64,000 nucleotides of DNA from CBDHHC01 sp965263345 (lineage in GTDB: Bacteria; Pseudomonadota; Alphaproteobacteria; Rhizobiales; CBDHHC01). The DNA is taken from the NCBI GenBank assembly GCA_965263345.1, contig CBDHHC010000024.1, positions 868,001 through 932,000 of the forward strand, read 5' to 3'. The notes under the pieces are model-generated. The model did not search any database. It was not told where the DNA came from and saw nothing but the letters and a program-made list of their open reading frames with translations. The position numbers and the translations under genes are program-made. This document shows positions 9,079-18,559 of the stretch, one piece after another (positions within the stretch are counted from its first letter, which is position 1; the number at the start of each line of letters is the position of its first letter).

Positions 9079-9090
9079 GTTTACGTAAAC
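9079..9090. promoter_or_regulatory. Perfect palindrome GTTTACGTAAAC upstream of the autotransporter
   Basis: 12-bp perfect palindrome 24 bp before the proposed ATG. Its central CG and dyad symmetry resemble LacI/GalR- or TetR-type operators; the regulator is not in the window. Confidence 0.4.
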
Positions 9091-9114
9091 AATAACAGTG
9101 GATTGCAGGGTCTT

Positions 9115-11088
9115 ATGTATAATTTAGTTGAGCGTATGAAGCTTTGTATATTTTGTCTTTCTTTTATATGCGTAATGCTTATCTCCCCAAATACAAATGC
9201 AGAAGAATTTCGTATCGATCGCTTCTTTGTTATTGGGGATAGCCTAAGTGATGCAGGAACTTACTCTCAGGCGATTATCGCTGGAGGCGCACCAGGAGGA
9301 ATTAATTACAGATTTCTTAACAACAGATTAGATGGAACATCTAAGACTTGGGCAGAGTTTTTAGGTGACGAACTAGGCCTTCAGACAGGTCCAGATATTC
9401 TCAGTGGCATCCCAGGATTAATAGCTCAAGTAGATGTCAATGGCGGAAATTACGCAGAAGGTGGCGCTCGTGTATCTCAACAACCAGGAATTGGGTTTAG
9501 CCCAGCGACTGGGATCACAACAACTCCAGCCTCAGTCCAAGTAGACAGGTTGTTAGCAGATGTAGGCGGAAGATTTACGAAAAACGACCTCGTAGCAGTA
9601 TGGGCTGGAGCCAATGATGGGTTTGCACAATTTGCTGCTTTCGGCGGAAGCTTCATAACACTTCAACAAGCAAATCTAGGTATGGCAAGTGCTGCTAATG
9701 ATCTCGCAACACAAATTGATCGCCTTAATGCAGCTGGTGCCAAAAATATCATTGTTATCACAATTCCTGATTATGCTTTAACACCATTTGGAGCAAGCCA
9801 AAGTCCAGCTGGAACAGCGGTTTTAAGTGGTTTGGCCGCATCCTTTAATAATCAACTAAAATCAAATCTTAGAGGAAAAAATGCAGTTATAGTAGACTCT
9901 ACCAAACTGTTAACAGCAATTACCAATGATCCTCTAAAATATGGTTTCACGGCCCCAGGCGCTGCTGTAGTCCCTCTATGCCTTAATGCAAATTCTATAA
10001 CCTGCATTGATGGCCTCACAACGAGAACTGATGGAACTTATATATATGCCGATGGCGTACATCCAACTGTCGAAGCTCATAGACTATTCGCTCAAGCAGG
10101 ATTTGCAGGACTACAAGCCGCTTCCCAAAACGGAACAATCGGCATTGCTACTCTAACAGCTTTAAGACAACAATCAGTCTCAATCGAAAATAGATTGAAT
10201 ATGACAGCATTTGTCCAAACAGATCAAGCAGGAAAGACTGTAAGACGTAAAGTTGGTCATATTGATAAATATGGCTCCATTGAAGGTGGCTATTATTCGG
10301 CTGATCAAGAACAAGTTTCACCTGGCTTGGAGGCAACAACAGAAGTGGTCAAATTAGGCGCTGATGTGATGGTTGCACCAAATGCACTTGTTGGCATGGG
10401 AATTAGTGTAGACCATGGCCAAGTAGACTTTAATGATGATGCAGGAGGTTTTGATAGCCGCTTATTCGTTGGAGCATTATTTACCAACATAGCTCTCTCA
10501 AAATCAACCTATATCAATGCCGTTCTCAGTGCAGGTTATATTGACGTTTACAATATCAATAGAGCCTTTGATCTAGGGCCAGCACGAGAGTCATACAATG
10601 CTGAAACAAGCGGTCTTTATAAGATGGCAAGAGTTGGAGGTGGATTTAATCTTCCCTATGGCAATTGGCTAATTACCCCGTCAGCATCTTTGACATACGA
10701 AATCGTTGAAATCGATGGATATACTGAAAGTGATGGAGCGGCAAGCCTGTCTTTCGGAGATAACGAATATGAATCTGTTCGAGTGAGTGCTGGAGTAACA
10801 ATCTATTATAAACCTCAAGACCCAAATGGTTGGACCCCAATGCTGCGTGCATCTTTGGAGCATGAACTAAATAATGATGATGAGTACATCATACAAATGG
10901 GCCCAGACTCAGAGACCTTAGGAAAGGTCACAGCACCACGCCCAGATGGCACATTTGGTTACGTAACATTAGGTCTGAGTAAAAATATCTCACAATCAAC
11001 AACCTTTGGGATAAGCGCAACGACTGTCTTAGACAAAGAAGGGCAACAAGGAATTACTGGAAGCTTAACCCTAAAAAGCAGGTTCTAA
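9115..11088 (+). CDS. Autotransporter with GDSL/SGNH esterase passenger
   Basis: 657 aa from ATG 9115 (AGGG just upstream; the longer frame starts with TTG 9103). A signal peptide ending in NTNA is followed by the SGNH hydrolase blocks in order: FFVIGDSLSDAG (nucleophile Ser), GGNYAEGGARV, VWAGANDGF and the catalytic YADGVHPTVEAH. The last ~280 residues form a beta-strand-rich autotransporter barrel ending in the aromatic LKSRF. It should be an outer-membrane esterase/lipase displayed on the cell surface, like EstA-type autotransporters. Monocistronic, with a strong terminator at 11113-11150. Confidence 0.95.
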   Translation: MYNLVERMKLCIFCLSFICVMLISPNTNAEEFRIDRFFVIGDSLSDAGTYSQAIIAGGAPGGINYRFLNNRLDGTSKTWAEFLGDELGLQTGPDILSGIPGLIAQVDVNGGNYAEGGARVSQQPGIGFSPATGITTTPASVQVDRLLADVGGRFTKNDLVAVWAGANDGFAQFAAFGGSFITLQQANLGMASAANDLATQIDRLNAAGAKNIIVITIPDYALTPFGASQSPAGTAVLSGLAASFNNQLKSNLRGKNAVIVDSTKLLTAITNDPLKYGFTAPGAAVVPLCLNANSITCIDGLTTRTDGTYIYADGVHPTVEAHRLFAQAGFAGLQAASQNGTIGIATLTALRQQSVSIENRLNMTAFVQTDQAGKTVRRKVGHIDKYGSIEGGYYSADQEQVSPGLEATTEVVKLGADVMVAPNALVGMGISVDHGQVDFNDDAGGFDSRLFVGALFTNIALSKSTYINAVLSAGYIDVYNINRAFDLGPARESYNAETSGLYKMARVGGGFNLPYGNWLITPSASLTYEIVEIDGYTESDGAASLSFGDNEYESVRVSAGVTIYYKPQDPNGWTPMLRASLEHELNNDDEYIIQMGPDSETLGKVTAPRPDGTFGYVTLGLSKNISQSTTFGISATTVLDKEGQQGITGSLTLKSRF

Positions 11089-11112
11089 AAGTATCTTGTG
11101 AGAAAACTAAAC

Positions 11113-11150
11113 AAAGCGGATTAAAGCAAAAACTTTGATCCGCTTTTTTT
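11113..11150 (+). terminator. Rho-independent terminator after the autotransporter
   Basis: Stem AAAGCGGATTAAAG / CTTTGATCCGCTTT with one mismatch and a 6-nt loop. The stem runs into a T-run (TTTTTTT). Confidence 0.9.
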
Positions 11151-11318
11151 ATAGCTAAAGACTCTAACTCCTCAATCAACGTTTCTCGCATGCATTTCTC
11201 TAATCCTAGTCAAAATGAGACAGATATCCGTCAACATCATAATTCTGCCCGCATATTATTGTATAGCGACAAGAGTTCATCCCATAAATAAGATCTATAC
11301 ATAAGGACAGTCCTAAAA

Positions 11319-11381
11319 ATGACGGATACGCCAGAACAAACTTGTGCGCGCACAATTTGTGACCAATTTGTGATGCCTTGA
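11319..11381 (+). other. Detached N-terminal leader of the nitroreductase gene (21 codons incl. stop)
   Basis: ATG 11319 (AAGGA upstream at 11 nt) opens MTDTPEQTCARTICDQFVMP and stops at a TGA overlapping the TTG at 11378. Deleting one copy of the 11-bp tandem duplication at 11353-11374 fuses this leader in frame to the nitroreductase as ...RTICDALSARFGEEF. So it is probably the original start of that gene. Confidence 0.6.
11353..11374 (+). repeat. 11-bp tandem duplication (CAATTTGTGAC / CAATTTGTGAT)
   Basis: Two adjacent copies identical at 10 of 11 positions. The 11-bp length is not a multiple of three and shifts the reading frame between ATG 11319 and the nitroreductase body. Confidence 0.85.
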
Positions 11382-12181
11382 GCGCACGCTTTGGTGAAGA
11401 ATTCTTCGTTGATGAAACCCTGTCAGGGCAAGATGAGCTGGCCCGTATTGCCAGCCGTCGTGTACATCGCCAATATTTAAATAAAGATATAGACCCCAGT
11501 TTGTTACGCCTCTTATGCGCTTGTGCATTGTCATCTCCCTCAAAAAGCGACTTACAACAAGCTGATATTCTAATTTTGAATGACCCTACGAAACGTCAGA
11601 TTCTTTCTGACCTGTTACCAGATCAGGTTTGGCTTCGAACTGCTCCAAAGGTCTTGATCTTTTTAGCCAATGCCAGACGTTTGGTCGAGGCTTCAAAACT
11701 AAGAAACAAACCCTTCCCAAACAACCACCTCGATTTGTTCTTCAATGCAAGCGTTGATACTGGAATTGTCATGTCTACCTTTATGCGAGCTGCAGATGCA
11801 GTTGGACTAGGGACCTGTCCAATCAGTGTTGTAAGAGACCACTCGGCACATGTCAGTGAAATGCTCGAATTACCAGACCTGGTTATTCCAGTTGCAGGCA
11901 TGTGTGTCGGTTGGCCAAAAGAACCTGGAAGCGTAAGCCCAAGACTATCACTAGAAAGTACCGTGCACGAAGATCACTATGATGAAGGCAATTTTTCAGA
12001 ACGCATAAACGCGTTTGATCACAGACGTGCCGCAACTCATCCTCTCAAGACAAGGGATCCAGACCATTGGGAAGAAGTCGGATTTTATGGCTGGTCAGAA
12101 GATAAAACCCGCCAATTCGGTGTGCCTCAATGTACAGAATTTGGAGCGTTTGTGCGCAAAAAAGGCTTTAACCTGGAATGA
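11378..12181 (+). CDS. Nitroreductase-family flavoprotein, 5' end disrupted by a duplication
   Basis: 267 codons from TTG 11378. The N-terminal RRVHRQYLNKDIDPSLL is the nitroreductase FMN-binding start, followed by ALSSPSKSDLQQ, a helical core and GLGTCPISVVRDH, and P-x-AGMCVGWP near the FMN ring. The family consists of dimeric NAD(P)H-dependent FMN oxidoreductases. The apparent native start (ATG 11319) is out of frame because of an 11-bp tandem duplication. Expression may therefore rely on the TTG, whose upstream ORF stop overlaps it by three bases (TTGA), or the gene may be broken. The protein body is intact. A terminator follows at 12191-12222. Confidence 0.8.
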   Translation: MSARFGEEFFVDETLSGQDELARIASRRVHRQYLNKDIDPSLLRLLCACALSSPSKSDLQQADILILNDPTKRQILSDLLPDQVWLRTAPKVLIFLANARRLVEASKLRNKPFPNNHLDLFFNASVDTGIVMSTFMRAADAVGLGTCPISVVRDHSAHVSEMLELPDLVIPVAGMCVGWPKEPGSVSPRLSLESTVHEDHYDEGNFSERINAFDHRRAATHPLKTRDPDHWEEVGFYGWSEDKTRQFGVPQCTEFGAFVRKKGFNLE

Positions 12182-12190
12182 TATAAATAA

Positions 12191-12222
12191 CGTAAAGCAG
12201 GAAAGATTACTCCTGCTTTACG
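12191..12222 (+). terminator. Hairpin terminator after the nitroreductase gene
   Basis: Perfect 12-bp stem CGTAAAGCAGGA / TCCTGCTTTACG with an 8-nt loop, followed by the T-rich tract ATTCTTTTGTTT. Confidence 0.85.
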
Positions 12223-12306
12223 ACATTCTTTTGTTTCAGTTTCAAAACATCAATGATGATTTTGCGATTCAAAACGCAAACAAAATCTTTAGGTTACGAC
12301 TGTTAA

Positions 12307-12959
12307 TCAAGCAAACTGACCTTCAAAGAAAAGCTGATTTTCTAATAAAATACCACTATAAAATACAGCCCGATTAACCGCCCCACCATTCTTTCCCTTA
12401 TGCTTCATTATTGGTCGGTCAAGTTTTTCTAATGACCTCAATGTCTGATCAACATGGTTTTGTAGTGGAATCTTTGCCTGCTCAGAAAGACACCTGGCAA
12501 TATCTTCCGTAAAATATTTATCTTCTTCTTCAAATATTATGTACTCTTGATTGCTTACTAATATGACATGGTAATAAGTTTCAAAAGAATCTTCACTAGG
12601 AATTTCCATAGAAATATACTTGATAAATCTAATGTCAGAAATATTGAAACAATCGTATTGAGATGAGAAAATATCAATTCTTTGGTGAATAATCTGCTTA
12701 AGTTCGTGATCCACAATAATAGCTTCTCCACGAAAACTTCCCCAAATAATTACTATGCCATATATCGGTAACGCAAGCCCTAGCAAAAATATAAATGGCG
12801 AGAAAAAATCATAGTGATGAAGAATGTGTTTTAAAAAATCAGAATAATAAAATAAAGAAATAAACAAAGTAAACCAAACAAAATTGCCAATACACCCAAC
12901 ACAGAACCATAAAACATTTTTTGTTTGGTTCTCTCATCAGAATAGATAATATCTTTCAT
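12307..12959 (-). CDS. Two-TM membrane protein with an apparent single-base frameshift
   Basis: Family not recognised. The long frame (12307-12867) can start only at TTG 12867 with no ribosome-binding site and begins mid-helix. A second frame from ATG 12959 (AAAGG upstream) encodes MKDIIYSDERTKQKMFYGS and a TM helix (VLGVLAILFGLLCLFLYF), then stops at TAA right after a T6 run (12833-12838). One extra T there, or -1 slippage, joins the frames as ...IILIFLKHILHHYDF and adds the second TM helix (FIFLLGLALPIYGIVIIW). The cytoplasmic domain that follows is acidic and lacks known motifs. Two TM helices plus a beta-rich domain suggest a small photosynthesis-independent PH/YcxB-like membrane protein, but this is a guess. 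Confidence 0.6.
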
Positions 12960-13236
12960 AAAGAAGAACCTTTAAACAATAACTTTTGGAAAATATTTTT
13001 ACATGAAATAACTTTTTATATATTTTTAACTATAAATCACGCAGCGCACAGTCTATATTTCACCAATTGCCATAAATTGCAACATATTGGTTGCTCTTTC
13101 AGCAAAGAAAAAGAAATTTTTAGAAATAAAATTTTTTATTGAAAGCTATACAAAGTAGGTTTTTTACAGATATCGGCAATGTGTTTGCAAGAGCCCAAGC
13201 AGAAATTCAAATGCAAACAATCACAAATATCAAAAT

Positions 13237-13764
13237 TTAAGATGTCTTCTCATCACAAACAGCTCTAAGTACACCATCTCCTTGTTCAACATCTCTCCAC
13301 TGAGCAGAACGAATAAATGCATCTCCAGATGAGTCTTTGAGCTGCGGAACATCAGCCTGTCGGTTACTGTTACAATCAAACAACTGAAATACCTGCCCAG
13401 GATTTGCATAACGATTCATCAGGATCAACTCTGCCATAATAACATCTGGGTGGTTATCGTTTTTACGTATTTTAGAAACATCAACTAAAATCATTCGGTC
13501 TGTTCTTGGAAATAAAAATGTCCAAGGAGCAAAATAACTGCTGCCAGAATAGACTTTGCCTACTTTGACATGCGACGGTAACTCTCCAATCGTTCGCGAA
13601 GCCCAGCTATATTCCGCCCACGCACCATAGATAATCATACCACCAGCAGCAACAGCACAAATTAGAAATGTTGAAAAACTGAACTTAAACCAACGCGTAA
13701 CAAGATAGGTACATAAAGCTAAAAACGCTCCAACTGCAAAAACAGAAAGCAAATGAAACAGCAT
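13237..13764 (-). CDS. Hypothetical membrane-anchored protein, 175 aa
   Basis: Not recognised. ATG 13764 has a GGGGGA purine run just upstream. Two N-terminal TM helices (about residues 5-24 and 30-50) are followed by a ~120-residue soluble, probably periplasmic, domain with two Cys (FDCNSNRQ and RAVCDE) that could pair. It is monocistronic between unrelated genes, with about 120 bp to the LysE gene on the same strand. Confidence 0.6.
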   Translation of the reverse strand: MLFHLLSVFAVGAFLALCTYLVTRWFKFSFSTFLICAVAAGGMIIYGAWAEYSWASRTIGELPSHVKVGKVYSGSSYFAPWTFLFPRTDRMILVDVSKIRKNDNHPDVIMAELILMNRYANPGQVFQLFDCNSNRQADVPQLKDSSGDAFIRSAQWRDVEQGDGVLRAVCDEKTS

Positions 13765-13886
13765 AAATCCCCCTAGACAGTTTTACATAATTAGCAAAAT
13801 TGTGATATTTTGTTCTTAAATATGCAACACATTTTGCATAGTCTGGTTAACTTTTAAAGTGTGTTTTTATTAAATTACCCTAAAGA

Positions 13887-14525
13887 CTAAGGCGCCCGAA
13901 GCGTTGCCAGTTTGACTCCAAATCCAATAAAAATAAAGCCAGTTACACCTTTAAGCCATCGCTGAAAGCTCTTGCTTTGCACGGCATTGGTAAGCTTAGA
14001 AAAAACAATAACCATACCTGTAAACCAGATAACATTTAAAACAGAATGAATAAACACCAGTAGCAAAGCGGATTGAACAGCAGTTTCTGTCGTTGATATA
14101 AATTGTGGGAATGCAGCAAGATAAAACATAGATACTTTAGGGTTAAGAGCATTGGTTAAAAACCCTTCAATAAAAGCTCTAACCAGACCCATTTTCTTGG
14201 GGTTTAATGATAAAACTTCTTTTTCAGGGGTGTTCCCCCTCCAGGCGTCACAGAGTGTTTGATACCCAATCCAGCAGAGATAAAGAGCGCCTAAAATTTT
14301 TACAATAAAAAAGGCTTCAGCAGATTGCACAAGTATAAGTGAAATTCCAAGTATGGAAAATAAACCATGAACATAAAAGGCTGTAAAGAAACCGGCTATA
14401 TTGGCAAAAGCAACAACCCTACCAGAAGATGGAACAGTTTTAGCAATTAAAACCCCATTCGGCCCCGGTGATATGACTAATAAACCAGCAACCAGAGTAA
14501 AACTCAATATATTTGCAATATCCAT
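13887..14525 (-). CDS. LysE/RhtB-family amino-acid exporter
   Basis: 212 aa, about six TM helices. ATG 14525 has AAGGA at 6-nt spacing. The N-terminal SPGPNGVLIAKT is the LysE-family signature (usually SPGPD/N), and GFLTNALNPKVSMFYLA is the second conserved block. Members export amino acids or homoserine lactones; the substrate cannot be assigned. The small three-TM gene immediately upstream (end 14574) may be co-transcribed. Confidence 0.9.
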   Translation of the reverse strand: MDIANILSFTLVAGLLVISPGPNGVLIAKTVPSSGRVVAFANIAGFFTAFYVHGLFSILGISLILVQSAEAFFIVKILGALYLCWIGYQTLCDAWRGNTPEKEVLSLNPKKMGLVRAFIEGFLTNALNPKVSMFYLAAFPQFISTTETAVQSALLLVFIHSVLNVIWFTGMVIVFSKLTNAVQSKSFQRWLKGVTGFIFIGFGVKLATLRAP

Positions 14526-14573
14526 AACAATCCTTAAAGAGTTAAAATAATCTGCTAATCTTTATCATATACT

Positions 14574-14885
14574 TTAGCCTTTATTTTTATCTGCACCTCT
14601 AAATAAACGAATGGCATTTGTGAAGATTAACATATGAGTAAAACTTGCAAGGGCACCTAAAAATATCACCAATATAAGAACACGCGTATCTAGAAAAGCA
14701 GAAGAATGTGAAATATGAAACGCAGTAATCACTCCAGAAATGACAAAGGAGAAAAGCCCCGTCATGAGCAATCGTGCTGACAAACTCTTATCAGAATACC
14801 CCACCACAAATGATAATATCAAAGCCAACAAAGCACCTATAGGATCAAGAAAACGAGCAATATAAATCAAAACGATTGCCTGCAT
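14574..14885 (-). CDS. Small integral membrane protein, 103 aa, three to four TM helices
   Basis: Family not recognised. Hydrophobic helices lie near residues 8-28, 38-58 and 67-90, with a basic, Lys-rich C-terminus (FRGADKNKG). ATG 14885 has AAAGG at 9 nt. It ends 48 bp before the LysE-family gene on the same strand, so co-transcription is possible. No catalytic residues are apparent. Confidence 0.6.
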   Translation of the reverse strand: MQAIVLIYIARFLDPIGALLALILSFVVGYSDKSLSARLLMTGLFSFVISGVITAFHISHSSAFLDTRVLILVIFLGALASFTHMLIFTNAIRLFRGADKNKG

Positions 14886-15014
14886 AAATTTTGCCTTTCT
14901 GCAATTATATTTTTTGAATAAATGATCATCTAGGTAAATGATATCATACTTTAAACGAATAAGGTGTAGACTTATTGAAGGAGTTGATAAAATAGCACGA
15001 CAGCAAGTGTAAAA

Positions 15015-15995
15015 TCACCCAAAACGATCCCGATCATGCGGCGCATTAAAATCCAGCTCTGGCCCTATTGGCACGATAAGTGTTGGATTAATACTTTCAT
15101 GTGAGCCATAATAATGCGCTTTGATATGCTCAATATCCACAGTGTCTGCGATGCCAGGTTCTTGATATAAATCACGCAGATAATTCGATAAGGCAGGATA
15201 GTCTGAGATGCGTTTTTGATTACATTTAAAATGACCAACATAAACAGCATCAAAACGAATAAGAGTTGTAAATAAACGCCAGTCTGCTTCTGTGATTTTT
15301 TTGCCAATCAGATAGCGTTGGTGTGTTAATTTTTTTTCCAATTGATCCAATAGATCAAACAAAGCTGTAACTGCTTCATTATAAGCCTCTTGTGTCGTCG
15401 CAAACCCAGACTTATATACGCCATTGTTAACATTGTTATAAATCAGCTCATTTATCTCATCAATACTCTGTCTGTATTCAGCTGGATAATAGTCTCCCTC
15501 CAAAGCACCGATATCATCAAACGCACTGTTGAACATACGAATAATTTCTGAAGATTCATTGCTTACAATCGTATTAAGTTGTTTATCCCATAAAACAGGA
15601 ACTGTAGCACGACCGGAATAATCAGACATGGCTAAAGTATAGAGTTCATAAATCCTGCTTTTGTGATTAACAAAATCAGGTACAACACCCTCACCAGGCT
15701 CAAAAGTCCACCCCTCCTGCCCCATAAAGGAATTCACAACAGACATCGTGATCATGTCCTCCAGACCTTTGAGTTGTCTGAAAATTAAAGTTCGATGAGC
15801 CCAAGGACAGGCAAGCGAGACATAAAGATGATAACGATCAGGCTCAGCTTTAAAGCCGGGTTTCCCCGTAATCCCAGCCTGACCATCCGCAGTCACCCAA
15901 TTACGAAACTGAGATTGGGAACGAACAAACTTTCCTTTAGTGGACTTAGTATCATACCACTTATCGCGCCATTGACCATCAACCAATAATCCCAT
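15015..15995 (-). CDS. Xi-class glutathione transferase (glutathionyl-hydroquinone reductase)
   Basis: 326 aa from ATG 15995 (GGGAG at 10 nt; an in-frame ATG at 16004 is too close to it). The start MGLLVDGQWRDKWYDTKSTK, the catalytic SLACPWAHR (nucleophilic Cys ~63) and the C-terminal helical domain ending in the GPELDFNAPHDRDRFG tail are typical of ECM4/YqjG proteins. These reduce glutathionyl-hydroquinones using glutathione. Length is normal for the family. The gene appears monocistronic. Confidence 0.93.
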   Translation of the reverse strand: MGLLVDGQWRDKWYDTKSTKGKFVRSQSQFRNWVTADGQAGITGKPGFKAEPDRYHLYVSLACPWAHRTLIFRQLKGLEDMITMSVVNSFMGQEGWTFEPGEGVVPDFVNHKSRIYELYTLAMSDYSGRATVPVLWDKQLNTIVSNESSEIIRMFNSAFDDIGALEGDYYPAEYRQSIDEINELIYNNVNNGVYKSGFATTQEAYNEAVTALFDLLDQLEKKLTHQRYLIGKKITEADWRLFTTLIRFDAVYVGHFKCNQKRISDYPALSNYLRDLYQEPGIADTVDIEHIKAHYYGSHESINPTLIVPIGPELDFNAPHDRDRFG

Positions 15996-16067
15996 CGAGA
16001 TCATTCTCCCTTACTATTTATAAATAGATTAACATGAGATCTGTTGGAAATAAAATAAACAAAGAGA

Positions 16068-16553
16068 TCACAACTTCTCGATCAACTTACGTATATTTTC
16101 AGCTTTTTTACTCACATCATCACGATCGTCATAATAAGCCTTATACATTGGCAGGCATATATCAAGAAACGCCTGAGAAGAAGATCGCGTTATAGCCGTT
16201 AATGCCAGCTCTTCATCCAAAGCTCCAACTCTTAAGGCTTGGGATATAGTCGTATAATAATTACTCACCTTTCGTCTCGCATAATTAATAGATTCAATAT
16301 CACCTGTATTAGCTCTCAAATCGTTCGCAAACTTTTGCGCAAAATCTTTTCCATGTTCTTCTTTATACTCATAGAGTGACCGAATAGCTTTTGCCATGTC
16401 TTCCGTCGCAAAACGCTCCTGAAAACTCATCAATACAGAAATACGACTATGCCTGTTAGATTGTTGCACCTGAAAAAACACAAAAAATGAAGTTAAAAGA
16501 GCTGCAAGAGAAGAAAGAGCAGCAAAAACCAGAGCATAAAATGCAATCATCAT
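16068..16553 (-). CDS. Hypothetical single-TM protein (DUF4760-like)
   Basis: 161 aa; ATG 16553 has AAGGA at 5 nt. One N-terminal TM helix (about residues 4-28) is followed by VQQSNRHSRISVLMSFQERFAT and an all-helical cytoplasmic domain. The arrangement of a TM helix then a helical NRxxR...F-x-E segment resembles DUF4760-type proteins of unknown function; the match is tentative. It diverges from the chemoreceptor gene. Confidence 0.65.
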   Translation of the reverse strand: MMIAFYALVFAALSSLAALLTSFFVFFQVQQSNRHSRISVLMSFQERFATEDMAKAIRSLYEYKEEHGKDFAQKFANDLRANTGDIESINYARRKVSNYYTTISQALRVGALDEELALTAITRSSSQAFLDICLPMYKAYYDDRDDVSKKAENIRKLIEKL

Positions 16554-16783
16554 CCAGATCCTTATTATTTATTTGTAAATCTAATATATGCAGTAAGAAC
16601 AGCAGTATAGTAACTTATGCTGCCACTTAACTTAAGGAAAAGGTGAAAATATGATAACAGACCTATTCTCATACGTGATCATAAAATAAATTTTATGACA
16701 TTAAATAATGCAAAAATATCCTAATATTTACAAAAAATAAGGAAATATAACTTAGTAATATTACTATTAATGGGGTATTACAA

Positions 16784-18415
16784 ATGGGATTTCTAAAAAA
16801 ATCAATTGCCACAAGCTTGGTATTTTACATGGCATCTATGATAGCAATTATCATAGGATTTGTTGTGGTTGCAGCCTCCTTCTATAGCCAGCAGAAATCA
16901 AATGAAGCTCTGGTGAATAAAGGAGATATAATGCTTCGCACGTCTGTCAGTCAGGCCTTTAATTCAATTTGGAATTTGGATGAAGAATCGGCAACGCAAC
17001 TTCTAAAAAACCTCTCAAATGATATTGATTTCAGTTTTGCGATTTTGGTAAATGAAGGCAACGAGCTCTTCAAACAGAACTTTAAGAATAAAGATGAAGC
17101 AAAGCATTATATCAAAAAAATCCTGACATCACTTAAATCCAAAAAGAATGTGCAAGAAAGCCTGGTTGAAACCGATAAATATATTACAGTAGCCAATATT
17201 CCAAATCTAGAAGAGCCAGAGTCAAAACAAATTGTAGGGAAAGTCATCATTGGCCTCACTCGCGATCGTTATATAAAAAATAGGGGCAAAGAAACTATTG
17301 CCATTATCATTGGCGGTATTGTTATCCTTATTTTGATCTGCGGTGTCATTTACCTCATTTCCATGAGTTTTATTCGCCCTATTTATAAAATAACAACAGA
17401 AATGAACACCTTGAGTACTGGTAACCTGAATGTTGAATTGTCAGCCCTTGAACGCGAGGATGAAATTGGACAAATAGCTTCTGCTGTTCAGATATTTAAA
17501 AATAATGCAATAGCAAAACAGGAACTTGAGCAAAAAGATAAAGCAGAAAATGAACGTAAGCTTTCAAGAGCAAAAGAAATTGAGAACCTAATTTTAATAT
17601 TCGAAAATGAAACGTCAAATTTTTTGGGAACATTTGAAGAAACATCTCAAAAACTTGATAACACGAGTAGCCAACTCAGTGAAGCATCAAAACTCTCAAC
17701 ACATGAAGCAAATGATGTACGACAAAAAACAGAGGTTGCAAGTGACAATAATAAGAATATTGAAACGACAACAGAACAACTTTCAACATCTCTATCTGAA
17801 GTTGAACGACAAGTTAATGAAGCGAATGCTCTCACACAAGAAGCCTCTGAATGCGTTGAAGTAACATCCAGTGAAGTGTCTTTATTGCTTGACGCATCAA
17901 GCAAAATTGGCCAGGTGTTAAAACTAATTTCTGATATCGCTGAACAGACAAACTTACTGGCGCTTAACGCTACAATCGAAGCAGCAAGAGCAGGAGAAGC
18001 AGGTAGAGGCTTTGCCGTTGTTGCTGGAGAAGTAAAAAACCTTGCTGAACAAACCACAAAAGCAACAGAAGAAATAACAGAACAAATTAATGAAACACAA
18101 TCTGCTAGCAACCGCACAGCAGAGTCCATTCAGAATATCAGTAAGATTATAACAGATTTAAAAGCAATCTCAAGTTCGATCACAGAAGCATCAACCATTC
18201 AATCTCATTCAGTTAAAGAGATCGTACACAATGCTCAAAGTGCATCCCAAAACTCACATGATATCGTCAACAATATTGATGAAGTTGTACAAGCATCAAC
18301 CATGACACAAAATTCTGCTGATGAAGTTCTAACATACACTCATGAATTATCGGAACTCTCAAAAACACTCAAAAAACAAATCAACTTATTTGTTAAAGGC
18401 ATCCGGGCGGCTTAA
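16784..18415 (+). CDS. Methyl-accepting chemotaxis protein
   Basis: 543 aa. TM1 (~12-35), a ~135-residue periplasmic sensor domain, TM2 (~172-194), HAMP (~195-250) and a long cytoplasmic coiled coil. The signalling tip is IAEQTNLLALNATIEAARAG and continues EAGRGFAVVAGEVKNLAEQT, the fully conserved MCP hairpin that binds CheA/CheW. There is no C-terminal pentapeptide for CheR docking. No other chemotaxis gene is nearby, so it is an orphan receptor; the ligand is unknown. Confidence 0.95.
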   Translation: MGFLKKSIATSLVFYMASMIAIIIGFVVVAASFYSQQKSNEALVNKGDIMLRTSVSQAFNSIWNLDEESATQLLKNLSNDIDFSFAILVNEGNELFKQNFKNKDEAKHYIKKILTSLKSKKNVQESLVETDKYITVANIPNLEEPESKQIVGKVIIGLTRDRYIKNRGKETIAIIIGGIVILILICGVIYLISMSFIRPIYKITTEMNTLSTGNLNVELSALEREDEIGQIASAVQIFKNNAIAKQELEQKDKAENERKLSRAKEIENLILIFENETSNFLGTFEETSQKLDNTSSQLSEASKLSTHEANDVRQKTEVASDNNKNIETTTEQLSTSLSEVERQVNEANALTQEASECVEVTSSEVSLLLDASSKIGQVLKLISDIAEQTNLLALNATIEAARAGEAGRGFAVVAGEVKNLAEQTTKATEEITEQINETQSASNRTAESIQNISKIITDLKAISSSITEASTIQSHSVKEIVHNAQSASQNSHDIVNNIDEVVQASTMTQNSADEVLTYTHELSELSKTLKKQINLFVKGIRAA

Positions 18416-18559
18416 TATGTTAGACGCTAGTCTGTACAAAGATGCAATGAACCAATTTTTTTTAATATCAGAGCAACAAGTAGATCTTTAAAAATACCAA
18501 TACCGCTCCTAACTTTAAGCTAATATGTCTAAATACATATAGATAAAGGGGCCAGAACA

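Noticed and set aside
12015..12377. 120-codon plus-strand frame overlapping the nitroreductase end
   Set aside because: It is out of frame with the clear nitroreductase, covers its terminator hairpin and has no start signal.
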